Source of the DNA: Luteibacter aegosomaticola
Lineage (GTDB): Bacteria; Pseudomonadota; Gammaproteobacteria; Xanthomonadales; Rhodanobacteraceae
Reading direction: 5' to 3'
Assembly: GCF_023078475.1 (NCBI RefSeq)
Contig: NZ_CP095741.1
Coordinates: 2,666,001-2,730,000, forward strand
DNA: 64,000 nucleotides
Shown piece after piece: positions 34,283 to 43,543 of this stretch (positions are counted from its first letter, which is position 1; the number at the start of each line of letters is the position of its first letter). The position numbers were made by a program, and so were the translations under genes. The notes beneath the pieces are model-generated. The model had not been told where the DNA came from and ran no database searches. It worked only from the letters and a program-made list of their open reading frames with translations.

Positions 34283-36769
34283 ATGCGCAACAAGCTCGCC
34301 TTCCATCTCGCCCTGCTGCTGGGCACCTTGCCGCTGACCGCCATCGCGGCGCAGGGCACCGAAGACGCACCGATCGCTGCCATGCCGCTCGACCAGGCCC
34401 TCGATACCTTCGCGCGCCAGACCGGCCTGCAGGTGGTCTACACGCCGGCCGCAGTGCACGACCTGCGCAGCAAAGCCGTCCCGGCTGGCCTGCCGCCGAA
34501 GGGGCAGCTCCACGCCCTTCTGCAGGGCACCGGCCTCGATTACACGTTCGTCAACGATGGCACCATCACCCTGGTGCCCGCAGGCAAGGCCGACAAAAGC
34601 ACGGCGGCATCCAGCCGCGCAGGGAACCTCCCGCCCATCAACGAGGCCCAGGGCGCCCCGCGTGATCTCGCCCCGGTAAGCGTCCAGGCCAACATGGTCG
34701 ACACGCTCGCCCCGAGCGCCCCGCCCCTCGAGGCCACCCAGCCCACATCGGTGATCGATGAGCGCTTCATCCGCGATGGCTTGCGCTTCAATTCAAACTT
34801 CGACGACATCATCAAGTACGCGCCGAGCGTGACGGTGACATCGCCGGAAGGCCCGGGCATGGGCAAGAACGAAGGCATCAGCATCCGCGGCTTCCAGGAT
34901 GGCCAGTTCAACATCACGTTCGACGGCATTCCTTTTGGCGATGCCAGCGATCTGCACCACACGACCTCGGCTTACTTCAACAATCACGTGCTTGGCCAGG
35001 CAGAGATCGATCGTGGCCCAGGCGGTGGATCAACGGTCGGCAATGCTACGTTTGGTGGCACGGTCGGCCTTCGGTCACGCGATCCCAGCGCGGTGGACGG
35101 CATCACGCTGTACACCACGGTCGGCAGCTGGAACACGGTGGCTGGCGGCGTTAGCGCTGACGAGACGATCGGCAACACACGCGTCTTCGCGGATCTGTCG
35201 AAGGAAAAGAGCGACACGTACCTGAAGGGCACCGATGACAAACGCGAGCACGCGTTCATCAAGACCATCACGAGCCTTTCGCCGGACACGACACTGACCT
35301 TCGTGAGCAGCTACAACCGCGAACACCAGAACACCGTGCAGGGTGCGACGAAGCAGGAGATGGACGAGTTCGGCTGGCGCTACGGCCTGGGCAACGACCC
35401 CACGCTGCAGAGCTATAAGGGCTACAACAACGCCGCCTACTACTCGAGCTTCACCTACATCGGCCTCACCACGCAGCTCGGCGACTGGAGCGTGGACAAC
35501 AAGGCGTACTACAACAGCTTCGACCACTGGGCGCGCAAGACCACCGACGCGTCGGATAACGACCCGGCGGATAACGGCGTGACGCTGTACAACGCCGCCG
35601 GCAAGAAGGTCTCGACACTGAAAAACGACGTGCCGGGCAAGCTCGCAAGCTCGAGATTCCATTCGTTCGGCGATGTCCTCCGCTTCGAGCGCGAACTCGG
35701 CCCGGGCCAACTGCAGACCGGTGCGTGGATCGAGCGTAGCCAGGATGCGCGCTACCAGTACCCGCTCGACCTCACGACGGGGGCGGACACGAACACCAAA
35801 TATGGCTCGAAGTACAACTACATCCTGCGCGATCGGACCGACACGTTCCAGCCGTATGTCCAGTACGACTGGGCGATCACCGACGCCCTGACACTGAGCC
35901 CTGGCGTGCGCTACAGCACCGTAACGCGCCAGATGAACGCGCCGATCAGCAAGGAAAACGCCCAGGCTTCGCAGTACAACTCGGCAAACTACAACGCCGC
36001 CCTGCCCTCGCTGAGCCTGCACGATAGCTTCAGCGACCAGTGGACGGGCTACGCCCAGGTAGCCAAGGGTTTCCTCGCACCGCCCATCGATGTCATCGAG
36101 CTGGTCGGCTCCAAGAAGCTGGATCCGGAAACCACGACGAACTACCAGATTGGTACGGCCTATGCGGACCGCCAGCTCACGTTTGGCGCCGACGTCTACT
36201 ACATCGATTTCAAGAATTACCTGGCCAGCACGCTGGTGAACACCCCCGAGGGCCAGGAATCGACGTACCTGAACACGGGCGGCGCAATTTACAAGGGCGC
36301 CGAGGTGGAAGGCACCTGGGCGATGACGCCCTCGCTTAGCCTCTACGGAAACGCCACTTACAACAAGGCGACGTACAAGAACTCCAGCACGCAGATCGCT
36401 GGCACGCCCAAGCTGACGGCCGCCCTTGGCCTGCTTTACAGCAGCCCGCTGGGTTACTACGGCTCCGTGATGACCAAGTTCATCGGCAAGCAGTACGGTA
36501 GCGACAACACCACCGACGACGCGGGCCAGACGATCTTCGTCAATGACAACCGCCTCGGCGGTTACGTCTCGACCGATGCGGCGATTGGCTACCGCAGTGC
36601 CGACGGCGGCCCAACCGGCAAGGGTTGGTCGGTCAGCATGGACGTCAACAACGTGTTCAACGTGCACAAACTCATCGGCTACGCCGGCACGCAAAACGTA
36701 AGCGGCGATGCTCTTTACTGGGGCCTGCCCGGTCGCGGCGTGTTCCTCGACCTTTCGCTGAAGCTGTAA
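34283..36769 (+). CDS. TonB-dependent signal-transducing outer-membrane receptor
   Basis: This 828-residue receptor has a signal peptide (LALLLGTLPLTAIAAQ) and an N-terminal secretin/TonB signalling (STN) domain (PLDQALDTFARQTGLQVVYT). A plug domain with ISIRGFQDGQFNITFDGIPF and a long barrel ending DLSLKL follow. The STN domain marks it as the sensor for the FecR/FecI pair upstream. No gene for a siderophore follows. The next gene is a phytase-type phosphatase, suggesting the ligand is a phosphate ester or its metal complex. The upstream TTG at 34250 is a less likely start. Confidence 0.9.
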   Translation: MRNKLAFHLALLLGTLPLTAIAAQGTEDAPIAAMPLDQALDTFARQTGLQVVYTPAAVHDLRSKAVPAGLPPKGQLHALLQGTGLDYTFVNDGTITLVPAGKADKSTAASSRAGNLPPINEAQGAPRDLAPVSVQANMVDTLAPSAPPLEATQPTSVIDERFIRDGLRFNSNFDDIIKYAPSVTVTSPEGPGMGKNEGISIRGFQDGQFNITFDGIPFGDASDLHHTTSAYFNNHVLGQAEIDRGPGGGSTVGNATFGGTVGLRSRDPSAVDGITLYTTVGSWNTVAGGVSADETIGNTRVFADLSKEKSDTYLKGTDDKREHAFIKTITSLSPDTTLTFVSSYNREHQNTVQGATKQEMDEFGWRYGLGNDPTLQSYKGYNNAAYYSSFTYIGLTTQLGDWSVDNKAYYNSFDHWARKTTDASDNDPADNGVTLYNAAGKKVSTLKNDVPGKLASSRFHSFGDVLRFERELGPGQLQTGAWIERSQDARYQYPLDLTTGADTNTKYGSKYNYILRDRTDTFQPYVQYDWAITDALTLSPGVRYSTVTRQMNAPISKENAQASQYNSANYNAALPSLSLHDSFSDQWTGYAQVAKGFLAPPIDVIELVGSKKLDPETTTNYQIGTAYADRQLTFGADVYYIDFKNYLASTLVNTPEGQESTYLNTGGAIYKGAEVEGTWAMTPSLSLYGNATYNKATYKNSSTQIAGTPKLTAALGLLYSSPLGYYGSVMTKFIGKQYGSDNTTDDAGQTIFVNDNRLGGYVSTDAAIGYRSADGGPTGKGWSVSMDVNNVFNVHKLIGYAGTQNVSGDALYWGLPGRGVFLDLSLKL

Positions 36770-36781
36770 GGAGTGGGCACG

Positions 36782-38017
36782 ATGACGATGCGCGGAATCT
36801 GGCTTGGCGTTGTCCTTGCCCTGGCGGCGCCTGTAGCGTCCGCCGCCGAAGCGAATAGCCATGAACAGGTGCTGGCGCGGATCATCCTGATCCGCCACGG
36901 GATCCGTTCGCCTACCAAGGCACCCGCCGACCTAGCGAAGTACGCCGCGGAACCCTGGCCTTCGTGGCCCGTGGCACCCGGCCAGCTCACGCCGCATGGC
37001 ATCGCCACCCTGCGCTCGCTTGGTCAGCGCATGGGTAAGGATCTCACCGCCGCAGGCTTGCCAGGCGATGCCTGTGGCGGCGAGGTTCGCGTGATCGCGG
37101 ACAGCACGCCGCGAAACCGGGCGAGTGCCGAGGCACTACTTTCAGGCCTCTCCCCGCAATGCGCAGCGAAATATCAGGCATTCCCCGCCGGACAGGACGA
37201 CCCGCTTTTTCGTGGCGTAGGCGGTGAAGACGACGATAAGGGTGGTATCGACGCAGCGGCGGTCGACACCACCACCCGAAGCACGCTGGCGGCTCTGCAA
37301 CAGGTACTTCTCGGCTGCCACGACGACGCGTGCCTGAAAAAGGCGCAAGCTGATGGAAAGCAGGTACTGCTCGGCGGCGACGTCGCCAAGGCACTCAAGA
37401 CGGCAGGCTCGCTCGCCGAGAACATCATGCTGGCCTACGCCGAAGGGATGCCCGAGGCACGCTACGGATGGGGCCGCCTCGACGCGGCAGGCGTGGCCCG
37501 AATCATCACGCTTCACAACACCTCGTTCAAACTCGCCCATGCCACGCCTGAGGCCTCGCGCGGCCGCGGTGGCAACATGCTCGCGCACATCACCGCCACC
37601 CTCGCCCAGGCAGCCGGGCAAACCACCACGGTGAATCCGCTCGCGCCACCCGGCACGCGCGTCATCATCCTGATCGGCCACGACACAGACCTCGCCGCGC
37701 AGGCCGGCCTGCTCGGCCTCGACTGGCATGTCGCCACGAAGGGTGACGACTTCCCGCCCGGCGGGGCCTTGATCTATGACCTCGTGGGCACGTCCGAGGG
37801 CAAAGCCGTGCGCCTTTCGATCGCCATGCCGACACTCGCGGCGCTACGTGCGGGGCGCATGGAAGCCGACGAAGCCGTGATCCGTAAGCGTCTAACCCAG
37901 GCTAACTGTGGCAAGAAGGCATCCTGTCCGCTGGGCACATTCATCACGTCGGCTCGAACCGCCGTCGGAACTGCTGCCGCAAGCGCCGGCAATGAGCCCA
38001 ACGCGTCATCGAAGTAA
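36782..38017 (+). CDS. Histidine-type acid phosphatase (phytase/glucose-1-phosphatase family)
   Basis: This 411-residue periplasmic phosphatase has a signal peptide (LGVVLALAAPVASAA). The N-terminal catalytic motif is R38-H39-G40-I-R42-S-P44, with H39 the phosphate acceptor, and the C-terminal proton donor is H300-D301 in LIGHDTDLA. This is the AppA/Agp branch acting on phytate or sugar phosphates. AAGGAG lies 8 nt before the ATG and the gene starts 12 bp after the receptor, so the two are co-transcribed. A palindrome follows the stop directly. Confidence 0.88.
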   Translation: MTMRGIWLGVVLALAAPVASAAEANSHEQVLARIILIRHGIRSPTKAPADLAKYAAEPWPSWPVAPGQLTPHGIATLRSLGQRMGKDLTAAGLPGDACGGEVRVIADSTPRNRASAEALLSGLSPQCAAKYQAFPAGQDDPLFRGVGGEDDDKGGIDAAAVDTTTRSTLAALQQVLLGCHDDACLKKAQADGKQVLLGGDVAKALKTAGSLAENIMLAYAEGMPEARYGWGRLDAAGVARIITLHNTSFKLAHATPEASRGRGGNMLAHITATLAQAAGQTTTVNPLAPPGTRVIILIGHDTDLAAQAGLLGLDWHVATKGDDFPPGGALIYDLVGTSEGKAVRLSIAMPTLAALRAGRMEADEAVIRKRLTQANCGKKASCPLGTFITSARTAVGTAAASAGNEPNASSK

Positions 38018-38045
38018 TGTAGGAGCGCGCTTGCGCGCTCCTACA
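38018..38045. repeat. Full REP palindrome abutting the phosphatase stop codon
   Basis: A perfect 13-bp inverted repeat (arms TGTAGGAGCGCGC and its complement, separated by TT) begins at the base after the TAA. It is the most perfect copy of the window's repeat family and could fold into a terminator or mRNA-protecting hairpin. Confidence 0.8.
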
Positions 38046-38162
38046 CGAGCGAAGGCATGCTTGTGCAAAAAAGGGATGGAATCCGCACGTTCCGCGCACT
38101 TCCTTTCAATTCGAAAGTCGCGCTGTCGCCGATAGTGGCATCACCTAAACAGGAGATGCCCC

Positions 38163-39155
38163 ATGAAGCACCCGGACGATACCACCACGTCGCATGACGC
38201 CCCCCGCCGCAAGTTCGTCGCCACTGCTGGGCTTGCCGCTGGCGCCATGGTCGCCGGCAGCGCGCTGGCGGCTGAAGGTGCCAAGGGTTCCGCTGCGCCG
38301 GCCAAGGCCGGCGCTGGCAAGAAGAACGCCGAGTCGGCGATCTTCACCACCAAGGAAGGCGTGCAGATCTATTACAAGGATTGGGGCACTGGCCAGCCCA
38401 TCGTCTTCCACCACGGCTGGCCGCTGTCCTCGGATGACTGGGACGCCCAGATGTGGTTCTTCCTCTCGCAGGGCTACCGCGTCATCGCCCATGACCGCCG
38501 TGGCCATGGCCGCTCGACCCAGACCTCGACCGGCAACGACATGGACACGTACGCGTCCGATGTTGCCGAGCTGGTCCGTCACCTCGACCTGAAGAACGCC
38601 ATCCACATCGGCCACTCCACCGGTGGTGGCGAAGTGGCGCGCTACGTCGCCCAGCATGGCGAAGGCCGCGTGGCCAAGGCCATCCTGGTCAGCGCCGTAC
38701 CGCCGATCATGGTCAAGACCCCGGCGAACCCGGGTGGACTCGACATCTCGGTGTTCGACGGCCTGCGCAAGTCGCTAGCCGCCAACCGCGCACAGTTCTA
38801 CCGCGAGGTGCCGATCCCGTTCTACGGCTTCAACCGCCCGGGCGTGAAGACCCTCGACGGCACGGTCGACAACTGGTGGCGCCAGGGCATGAACGGCGGC
38901 ATCCAGGCGCACTACGACTGTATCAAGGCCTTCTCGGAAACCGACTTCACCGAAGACCTGAAGAAGATCAAGGTGCCGACCCTCGTCCTGCACGGCGACG
39001 ACGATCAGATCGTGCCGTACCAGGACGCCGGTGTGCTCTCGGCCAAGCTGATCCCGGGCGCGAAGCTCAAGATCTACAAGGGCTACCCGCACGGCATGCT
39101 GACCGTGCACGCCGATGAGCTCAACAAAGACATCCTCGAGTTCATCAAGAGCTGA
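38163..39155 (+). CDS. Tat-exported alpha/beta hydrolase (non-heme chloroperoxidase family)
   Basis: This 330-residue hydrolase starts with a twin-arginine signal (R15-R16 in [10 protein letters not shown], then a hydrophobic stretch ending GSALAAE). The domain shows the oxyanion [19 protein letters not shown], the nucleophile S152 in GHSTGG, the Asp strand [13 protein letters not shown] and the catalytic His in YPHGMLTVH. These are typical of cofactor-free haloperoxidase/esterases. Export to the periplasm is less usual for the family. Confidence 0.9.
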   Translation: MKHPDDTTTSHDAPRRKFVATAGLAAGAMVAGSALAAEGAKGSAAPAKAGAGKKNAESAIFTTKEGVQIYYKDWGTGQPIVFHHGWPLSSDDWDAQMWFFLSQGYRVIAHDRRGHGRSTQTSTGNDMDTYASDVAELVRHLDLKNAIHIGHSTGGGEVARYVAQHGEGRVAKAILVSAVPPIMVKTPANPGGLDISVFDGLRKSLAANRAQFYREVPIPFYGFNRPGVKTLDGTVDNWWRQGMNGGIQAHYDCIKAFSETDFTEDLKKIKVPTLVLHGDDDQIVPYQDAGVLSAKLIPGAKLKIYKGYPHGMLTVHADELNKDILEFIKS

Positions 39156-39199
39156 TAAAAAAGGCCCGCCAGCGCGGTGACGCGCTGGCGGGCCTTTTT
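39156..39199. terminator. Bidirectional Rho-independent terminator
   Basis: A 16-bp perfect stem (AAGGCCCGCCAGCGCG / CGCGCTGGCGGGCCTT) with loop GTGA is flanked by A-rich sequence on the left and T-rich on the right. It serves both the hydrolase gene and the convergent sugar-porter gene. Confidence 0.95.
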
Positions 39200-39207
39200 G
39201 CTATGGC

Positions 39208-40623
39208 TTAATGCTCCAGCCGCTTCTTCTGGAACGGATAGAAGCGATGTTCGCGCAGCTCGTGCTCGATCTCCTCCAGGCTCTTGCCGGCGGTCTCGGG
39301 CACCAGGAAGTAGACGAAAGCCAAGGCAAACACGGAGATCACCGCGTACAGCCAGAAGGTATGCGCCGCACCCAGCCAGGTGACCAGCGACAGTGTCGAC
39401 AGGGTCACGAGAAGATCGAACGTCCAATGGCTGAAGGCGCCCACACTCGCGCCCTTACCGCGAACGAACAGCGGGTAGACCTCGGAATTGATCAGCCAGA
39501 TGCAGACGCCAAAACTGCCGCAGTTCAACATCATGTAGGCCGCAAGGCAGGCCACGGCAAGCCAGCGGCTGAAATCGTTCTGCGGACCCGCACCCAGGAA
39601 CATGAAGCCCATGACCACGAGCGCCACGATCGAACCCGGGATCATCCACAGCAGGTACGTACGGCGGCCGAACCGGTCGACCAGGAAGCTGCCGATCACG
39701 GTCATGATCACGACGAGCACCGTGCTCGCACCGGTGCCAAGCACCGCCGCTTCATCCGAAAAGCCAGCCTTCGTCAGGATGGTCGGTGCGTAATAGATCA
39801 GTGCGTTGTTGCCGGTGATCTGCGAGAACATCGAAATACCCGCGCCCACGACCACGGCAGGCCGGATCCACGGCTTGGTGATGTCCTTCCAGCTACCGGT
39901 CGGCTCCTGCTCGGCGACGGTCTCGATCTCGGCAATCTCAGCCCGCGCCGCCGCGGCACTGCCACGCACGCGCTCGAGCACTTTCATCGCTTCGTCGATA
40001 CGCTTTTCCGCCACGAGCCAGCGCGGGCTCTCTGGCAGATAGGCCATGCCGCCCAGCAGGATGATTGCGGGTACGACACCCAGGCCGAACATCCAGCGCC
40101 AGTGCTCACCCAACACGAAGCCGGTGAAATACGCCACGGTGATGCCGAACACCACCATGAACTGGAACAGCGTCACCATCTTGCCGCGATGCTTCGAGGG
40201 CGATACTTCGGCGATATACACCGGGATGATCTGCGTGGAACTACCGGCCGAAAGACCCAGCAGGAAGCGCGCGGCGATCAGCCAGCCGACCGACGGCGCG
40301 AAGGCCGATGCAATCGAACCCGCGGCAAACAGCACGCCGACGAAGATCACCATGCGCCGACGGCCGAGACGATCGGAGAACGGGCCCGTCGCCAGGCAGC
40401 CGAACAGCGCACCGAAGATAATCGCGCCGGTCACCAATTGTTTCGTGGTGTCATCCAGCGCGAACTGGCGGCCGAGACCGAGCAACGCGACGCCGATCAC
40501 GCCCGTGTCGTAGCCGAAAAGCAGGCCACCCAGCGCCGCGATGACGGCGATGCCTACGACCAGGGCGGTCTTTGGCGTGGCCTCCCCGGCCACGGGCACA
40601 GAGGAAGAGGACACAACGCTCAT
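39208..40623 (-). CDS. MFS sugar porter (sugar:H+ symporter)
   Basis: This 471-residue, twelve-helix transporter is from the sugar-porter branch. It shows GLLFGYDTGVIGVAL in helix 1, DRLGRR in loop 2-3, the signature GLSAGSSTQIIPVYIAE, PESPRWL after helix 6 and VPETAGKSLEEIE at the end. It resembles XylE/GalP/GlcP proteins. It overlaps the upstream kinase gene by ATGA, so the pair probably imports and phosphorylates one sugar. Confidence 0.92.
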   Translation of the reverse strand: MSVVSSSSVPVAGEATPKTALVVGIAVIAALGGLLFGYDTGVIGVALLGLGRQFALDDTTKQLVTGAIIFGALFGCLATGPFSDRLGRRRMVIFVGVLFAAGSIASAFAPSVGWLIAARFLLGLSAGSSTQIIPVYIAEVSPSKHRGKMVTLFQFMVVFGITVAYFTGFVLGEHWRWMFGLGVVPAIILLGGMAYLPESPRWLVAEKRIDEAMKVLERVRGSAAAARAEIAEIETVAEQEPTGSWKDITKPWIRPAVVVGAGISMFSQITGNNALIYYAPTILTKAGFSDEAAVLGTGASTVLVVIMTVIGSFLVDRFGRRTYLLWMIPGSIVALVVMGFMFLGAGPQNDFSRWLAVACLAAYMMLNCGSFGVCIWLINSEVYPLFVRGKGASVGAFSHWTFDLLVTLSTLSLVTWLGAAHTFWLYAVISVFALAFVYFLVPETAGKSLEEIEHELREHRFYPFQKKRLEH

Positions 40624-41252
40624 GCTGACTCCATCGGAAGGGTGCGCGCGCGGAAATCCGCGAGATGTGCCGTGGCGTCGATACGCCGGGCATTCGGTTC
40701 GTCGGTGGTTTCAATCCAGTGCAAGGCATCTTCGCGCGACCGACCGAAGCGCATGTGCCGTTCCAGCAATTGCCTGCGGCGCTGCTCGTCATCCACATCG
40801 ACGAACCACACCTCATCGAGCAACGGGCGAACGCCGCTCCACGCGCCTTCCTGCATGAGCAGATAGTTACCTTCGGTGATAACGAGCCGCGCACTCGCGG
40901 GCACCGCGATCTCGCCTGCGATGGGCTCCTCGATCTCACGATGGAACGCCGGCGCGTAGACCGTCTCGCCTTCCACGGGCGCACGCAGGCGCCGCAGCAA
41001 GGCCACGTAGCCCGCGGCATCGAAGGTATCGGGCGCGCCCTTGCGCGAAGCGCGGCCAAGCCGCTTCAGCTCCGCATTGGCGAGATGGAAGCCATCCATC
41101 GGTACGTTAACCGCCGTATCGCCGCAGATCGCAAGGATCTGGGCCGCCAACGTTGACTTCCCCGAGCCCGGTGAACCGGCGATACCGAGGATGTGCCGGC
41201 CGCCGCCTGCCAGGAGTGCGTCGAGCCGTGCACGTACGTTGGATTCGATCAT
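40620..41252 (-). CDS. Nucleoside/sugar kinase, uridine-kinase/phosphoribulokinase-like P-loop family
   Basis: This 210-residue cytoplasmic kinase has Walker A GSPGSGKST near residue 26, a substrate-binding VNVPMDGFHLAN, the central YAPAFHREIEEP and a LVITEGNYLLM Walker-B-like strand. The family, annotated nucleoside/nucleotide kinase, includes fructose kinases linked to sugar transport such as FrcK of rhizobia. Its coupling to the sugar porter supports a sugar, perhaps fructose, as substrate. Confidence 0.82.
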   Translation of the reverse strand: MIESNVRARLDALLAGGGRHILGIAGSPGSGKSTLAAQILAICGDTAVNVPMDGFHLANAELKRLGRASRKGAPDTFDAAGYVALLRRLRAPVEGETVYAPAFHREIEEPIAGEIAVPASARLVITEGNYLLMQEGAWSGVRPLLDEVWFVDVDDEQRRRQLLERHMRFGRSREDALHWIETTDEPNARRIDATAHLADFRARTLPMESA

Positions 41253-41355
41253 CGGTCGGAGGCTACCGGCGCAGGTGTAAGGATTTGATGAACGTGACAG
41301 TTACGTAATGTCGTACAATTCGATCAGTAATGTAAACCCGGGTACACGCACACTG

Positions 41356-42186
41356 ATGGATATCGAACGACGCCGCCCCATTGAGCTCATTGCCATCGAC
41401 ATGGACGGCACGCTCCTCAGCCCCAACCACACCATTTCGCCCCGCGTCAAAGCCGCCATCGGCGCCGCCATGGCCCGTGGCGTCAAGCTGGTGCTGGCCA
41501 GTGGCCGCCCCGTCGCCGGCCTGGTGCCCTACCTCAACGAACTGGGCCTGCACGGCAAGGACGACTACTGCATCGCCTTCAACGGCGCCGTGGTGCAGAA
41601 CATCGGCACTGGCGAGCGTGTCGTCGAGTTCACCCTGGGGCTGGAGGATTACCTCTACTGCGCGGATGTGGCCCGCGAACTGGGCGTGCACTTCCAGGGC
41701 CTCGATGGCGAGCGCATGTACACGCCGGATCGCGACATCAGCGTCTATACGGTGTCGGATTCGCACCTGACCCATACGCCGTTGAGCTACCGTCCGGTGA
41801 CGGACATGCCGGCCGGCCTGCGCTTTCCCAAGCTGATGATGATCGACCAGGCCGACGTGCTGGACGCGGCGATCGCGCGGCTGCCCGTGGAAATGTCGGC
41901 GCGCTTCGCCACCCTGAAGAGTTCCGCGACCTTCCTGGATATCTTCGACAAGCGCGCGGGCAAGGGCCCGAGTCTCAAGACCCTGGCGGATCAGCTGGGC
42001 ATCCACCGGGATGCGGTCATGGCGCTCGGCGATCACGAGAACGATATCGCCATGCTTGAGTTCGCTGGCACCAGCGTGGCGATGGGCAATGCCATCCCCG
42101 CCGTGAAGCAGGCGGCTCGTTATGAAACAGCGACCAATGCGGAAGATGGCGTAGCCAAGGCCATCGAGATGTTCGTGCTGGCCTGA
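41356..42186 (+). CDS. Cof-type HAD-IIB sugar phosphatase
   Basis: This HAD-superfamily phosphatase of about 276 residues resembles YidA. The catalytic D15-M-D17 in IAIDMDGTLLSP starts the domain, VLASGRPVAGL gives motif II, and the C-terminal MALGDHENDIAMLEFAG with VAMGNAIPAVK gives motifs III and IV. The C2 cap lies between. The ATG at 41356 is chosen because the frame from 41308 adds 16 unrelated residues. It is divergent from the kinase/porter operon and may act on the same sugar phosphates. Confidence 0.9.
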   Translation: MDIERRRPIELIAIDMDGTLLSPNHTISPRVKAAIGAAMARGVKLVLASGRPVAGLVPYLNELGLHGKDDYCIAFNGAVVQNIGTGERVVEFTLGLEDYLYCADVARELGVHFQGLDGERMYTPDRDISVYTVSDSHLTHTPLSYRPVTDMPAGLRFPKLMMIDQADVLDAAIARLPVEMSARFATLKSSATFLDIFDKRAGKGPSLKTLADQLGIHRDAVMALGDHENDIAMLEFAGTSVAMGNAIPAVKQAARYETATNAEDGVAKAIEMFVLA

Positions 42187-42195
42187 GCCGATGCA

Positions 42196-42232
42196 GGCAT
42201 GAGCGGCCGCGCATCGCGTCGCCGCTCATGCC
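42196..42232. terminator. Hairpin between convergent genes
   Basis: A 12-bp perfect stem GGCATGAGCGGC / GCCGCTCATGCC with a 13-nt loop lies 9 bp after the HAD phosphatase stop and 8 bp from the stop of the convergent membrane-protein gene. There is no strong T-run, but the position indicates a shared terminator. Confidence 0.7.
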
Positions 42233-42239
42233 ACGCAAA

Positions 42240-42794
42240 TTAGCGCGCCGCGCGGCTGTACGGATCAACCACCGGCTTCTTGAACGTCAGCCGCAAGGCC
42301 GACAGCAGGAAGTAAAAGCCGCCAAATGCCGCATATGGCGCAAGTTCCGCGATGCTGCGCGGATCGCCAAAAGCACGAATGCCCATGATGACGCCCGCCA
42401 GCGCCGACTGCGCTCCGCTGATCATCATGAAAACCTGGCCACCCAGCTTCCGACGCTGGATACCGACCGCCAGCTGCAGCACGCCCGACAACAGGGCCCA
42501 CACCCCGAAGACGAACAAGGCGCCCTTGGTCCCCGCGGCAATCAGGGCGATCACCAGGGCGACGGCGGTAGCGATGCTTACCGCTGCGTTGAACTGCTGT
42601 CCCGGGTTAGCCCGCAGGCCACCGCTATGGCGGACATCGATGATGTTGGCGAGCGCGTCCCACAGGGGATAGAGGACGAGCAGCGTGTAGGCGACCGCAG
42701 CGGGCGCACCCATCTTCGAAAGGACGACAACGAGGGCAACCCAGGCGAAGGCGACGCCGGCACGGAGGTAGTAGAACTGGCGGAGGGAGGTCAT
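42240..42794 (-). CDS. Integral membrane protein (HdeD/DUF308-like)
   Basis: This 184-residue protein has about six membrane helices, a short cytoplasmic tail (KKPVVDPYSRAAR) and the segment YPLWDALANIIDVRHSGG between helices. The topology resembles HdeD/DUF308 proteins of unknown function, and sequence support for that family is only moderate. It is divergent from a TetR regulator, and an operator-like repeat lies 27 bp upstream of its ATG, so it is the probable target of that regulator. Confidence 0.7.
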   Translation of the reverse strand: MTSLRQFYYLRAGVAFAWVALVVVLSKMGAPAAVAYTLLVLYPLWDALANIIDVRHSGGLRANPGQQFNAAVSIATAVALVIALIAAGTKGALFVFGVWALLSGVLQLAVGIQRRKLGGQVFMMISGAQSALAGVIMGIRAFGDPRSIAELAPYAAFGGFYFLLSALRLTFKKPVVDPYSRAAR

Positions 42795-42820
42795 GGGGGA
42801 AATCCTGAAGGGGTGCAATC

Positions 42821-42840
42821 AGCCTACTAGTAGGTAGGCC
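42821..42840. promoter_or_regulatory. TetR operator copy 1 (membrane-protein side)
   Basis: AGCCTAC-N6-GTAGGCC matches the repeat before the tetR-like gene (AGCCTAC-N6-GTAGGCT) at all but the last base. Its location 27 bp upstream of the membrane-protein ATG fits repression of that gene. Confidence 0.7.
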
Positions 42841-42860
42841 TGCAAGTCAACGCCACCTCC

Positions 42861-42928
42861 TGTAGGAGCGCGCTTGCGCGCGATCGGCGGTGCCCTGAGC
42901 CCCCATCGCGCGCAAGCGCGCTCCTACA
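42861..42928. repeat. REP doublet (REPIN) between the two operators
   Basis: Two inverted GTAGGAGCGCGC-type arms (42861-42881 and 42908-42928) enclose a 26-bp centre, forming one long hairpin. It lies exactly between the two TetR operators in the divergent promoter region. Confidence 0.85.
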
Positions 42929-42943
42929 GAAGCGTTGCCGCTG

Positions 42944-42963
42944 AGCCTACCAAGTAGTAGGCT
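42944..42963. promoter_or_regulatory. TetR operator copy 2 (autoregulatory side)
   Basis: AGCCTAC-CAAGTA-GTAGGCT is a perfect 7-bp inverted repeat with a 6-bp spacer ending 7 bp before the tetR-like ATG. It overlaps where RNA polymerase or the ribosome would sit, so binding should repress the regulator's own gene. Confidence 0.75.
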
Positions 42964-42970
42964 ACCCACC

Positions 42971-43543
42971 ATGAGCACCCAGCAAAAGCTGATCGATTCC
43001 GCCCGCTACCTCATCCAGACCCGCGGCTACAACGGCTTCAGCTACGCCGATGTGGCCGACGAGGTCCAGGTCCGCAAGGCCAGCATCCACCATCACTTCC
43101 CCACCAAGGCCGACCTGGCGCACGCCGTCGTCGAGCAGTCGCGGGCCGGTATCGTGGCGCAGACCCAACTGCTCGCCGACGGCCCGTTCGACCCGCTCGA
43201 AAAGCTCCATTTCTACGTGGGCTACTGGGAAAAGTGCATCACCGACGCCAGCGCACCGTTCTGCGTGGCTGGCATGCTTGCCGCGGAACTGCCGTCACTC
43301 CCGGAGAGCCTTGCCGCTGATGTCCGCGCGCACTTCCGCGACCTTTCCCGCTGGCTGGAAATCATCCTGACCAAGGGCGCGCAGTCCGGCGCATTCCAGC
43401 TCCGTGGCGCCGCCAGTGCCGAAGCGGAGGCCTTTATCGCGATCGTGTACGGGGCGATGCTGACGGCCCGCGCCTTCGGCGACCCCGCGAAGTTCGCCGA
43501 GGTGGCCGAAGGCGGGATTCGGCGGCTTGTCGCACCCAAGTAA
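42971..43543 (+). CDS. TetR/AcrR-family transcriptional repressor
   Basis: This 190-residue regulator has the helix-turn-helix in its first 50 residues (YNGFSYADVADEVQVRKASIHHHF, given in part, then PTKADLAHAV) and an all-helical ligand domain with APFCVAGMLAAELPSLPE. This branch resembles the YcdC/NemR-like repressors of electrophile response. Two conserved cysteine or ligand positions cannot be assigned. Operators on both sides of the divergent promoter are described separately. Confidence 0.9.
   Translation: MSTQQKLIDSARYLIQTRGYNGFSYADVADEVQVRKASIHHHFPTKADLAHAVVEQSRAGIVAQTQLLADGPFDPLEKLHFYVGYWEKCITDASAPFCVAGMLAAELPSLPESLAADVRAHFRDLSRWLEIILTKGAQSGAFQLRGAASAEAEAFIAIVYGAMLTARAFGDPAKFAEVAEGGIRRLVAPK

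Noticed and set aside
35075..36898. Open frame of about 600 codons antisense to the STN-type TonB receptor
   Set aside because: Low-complexity Val/Arg/Ala-rich translation without motifs; the plus strand is a clear receptor.
39211..40866. Open frame of about 550 codons antisense to the sugar porter
   Set aside because: His/Asp/Arg-rich nonsense product; the opposite strand has all sugar-porter signatures.
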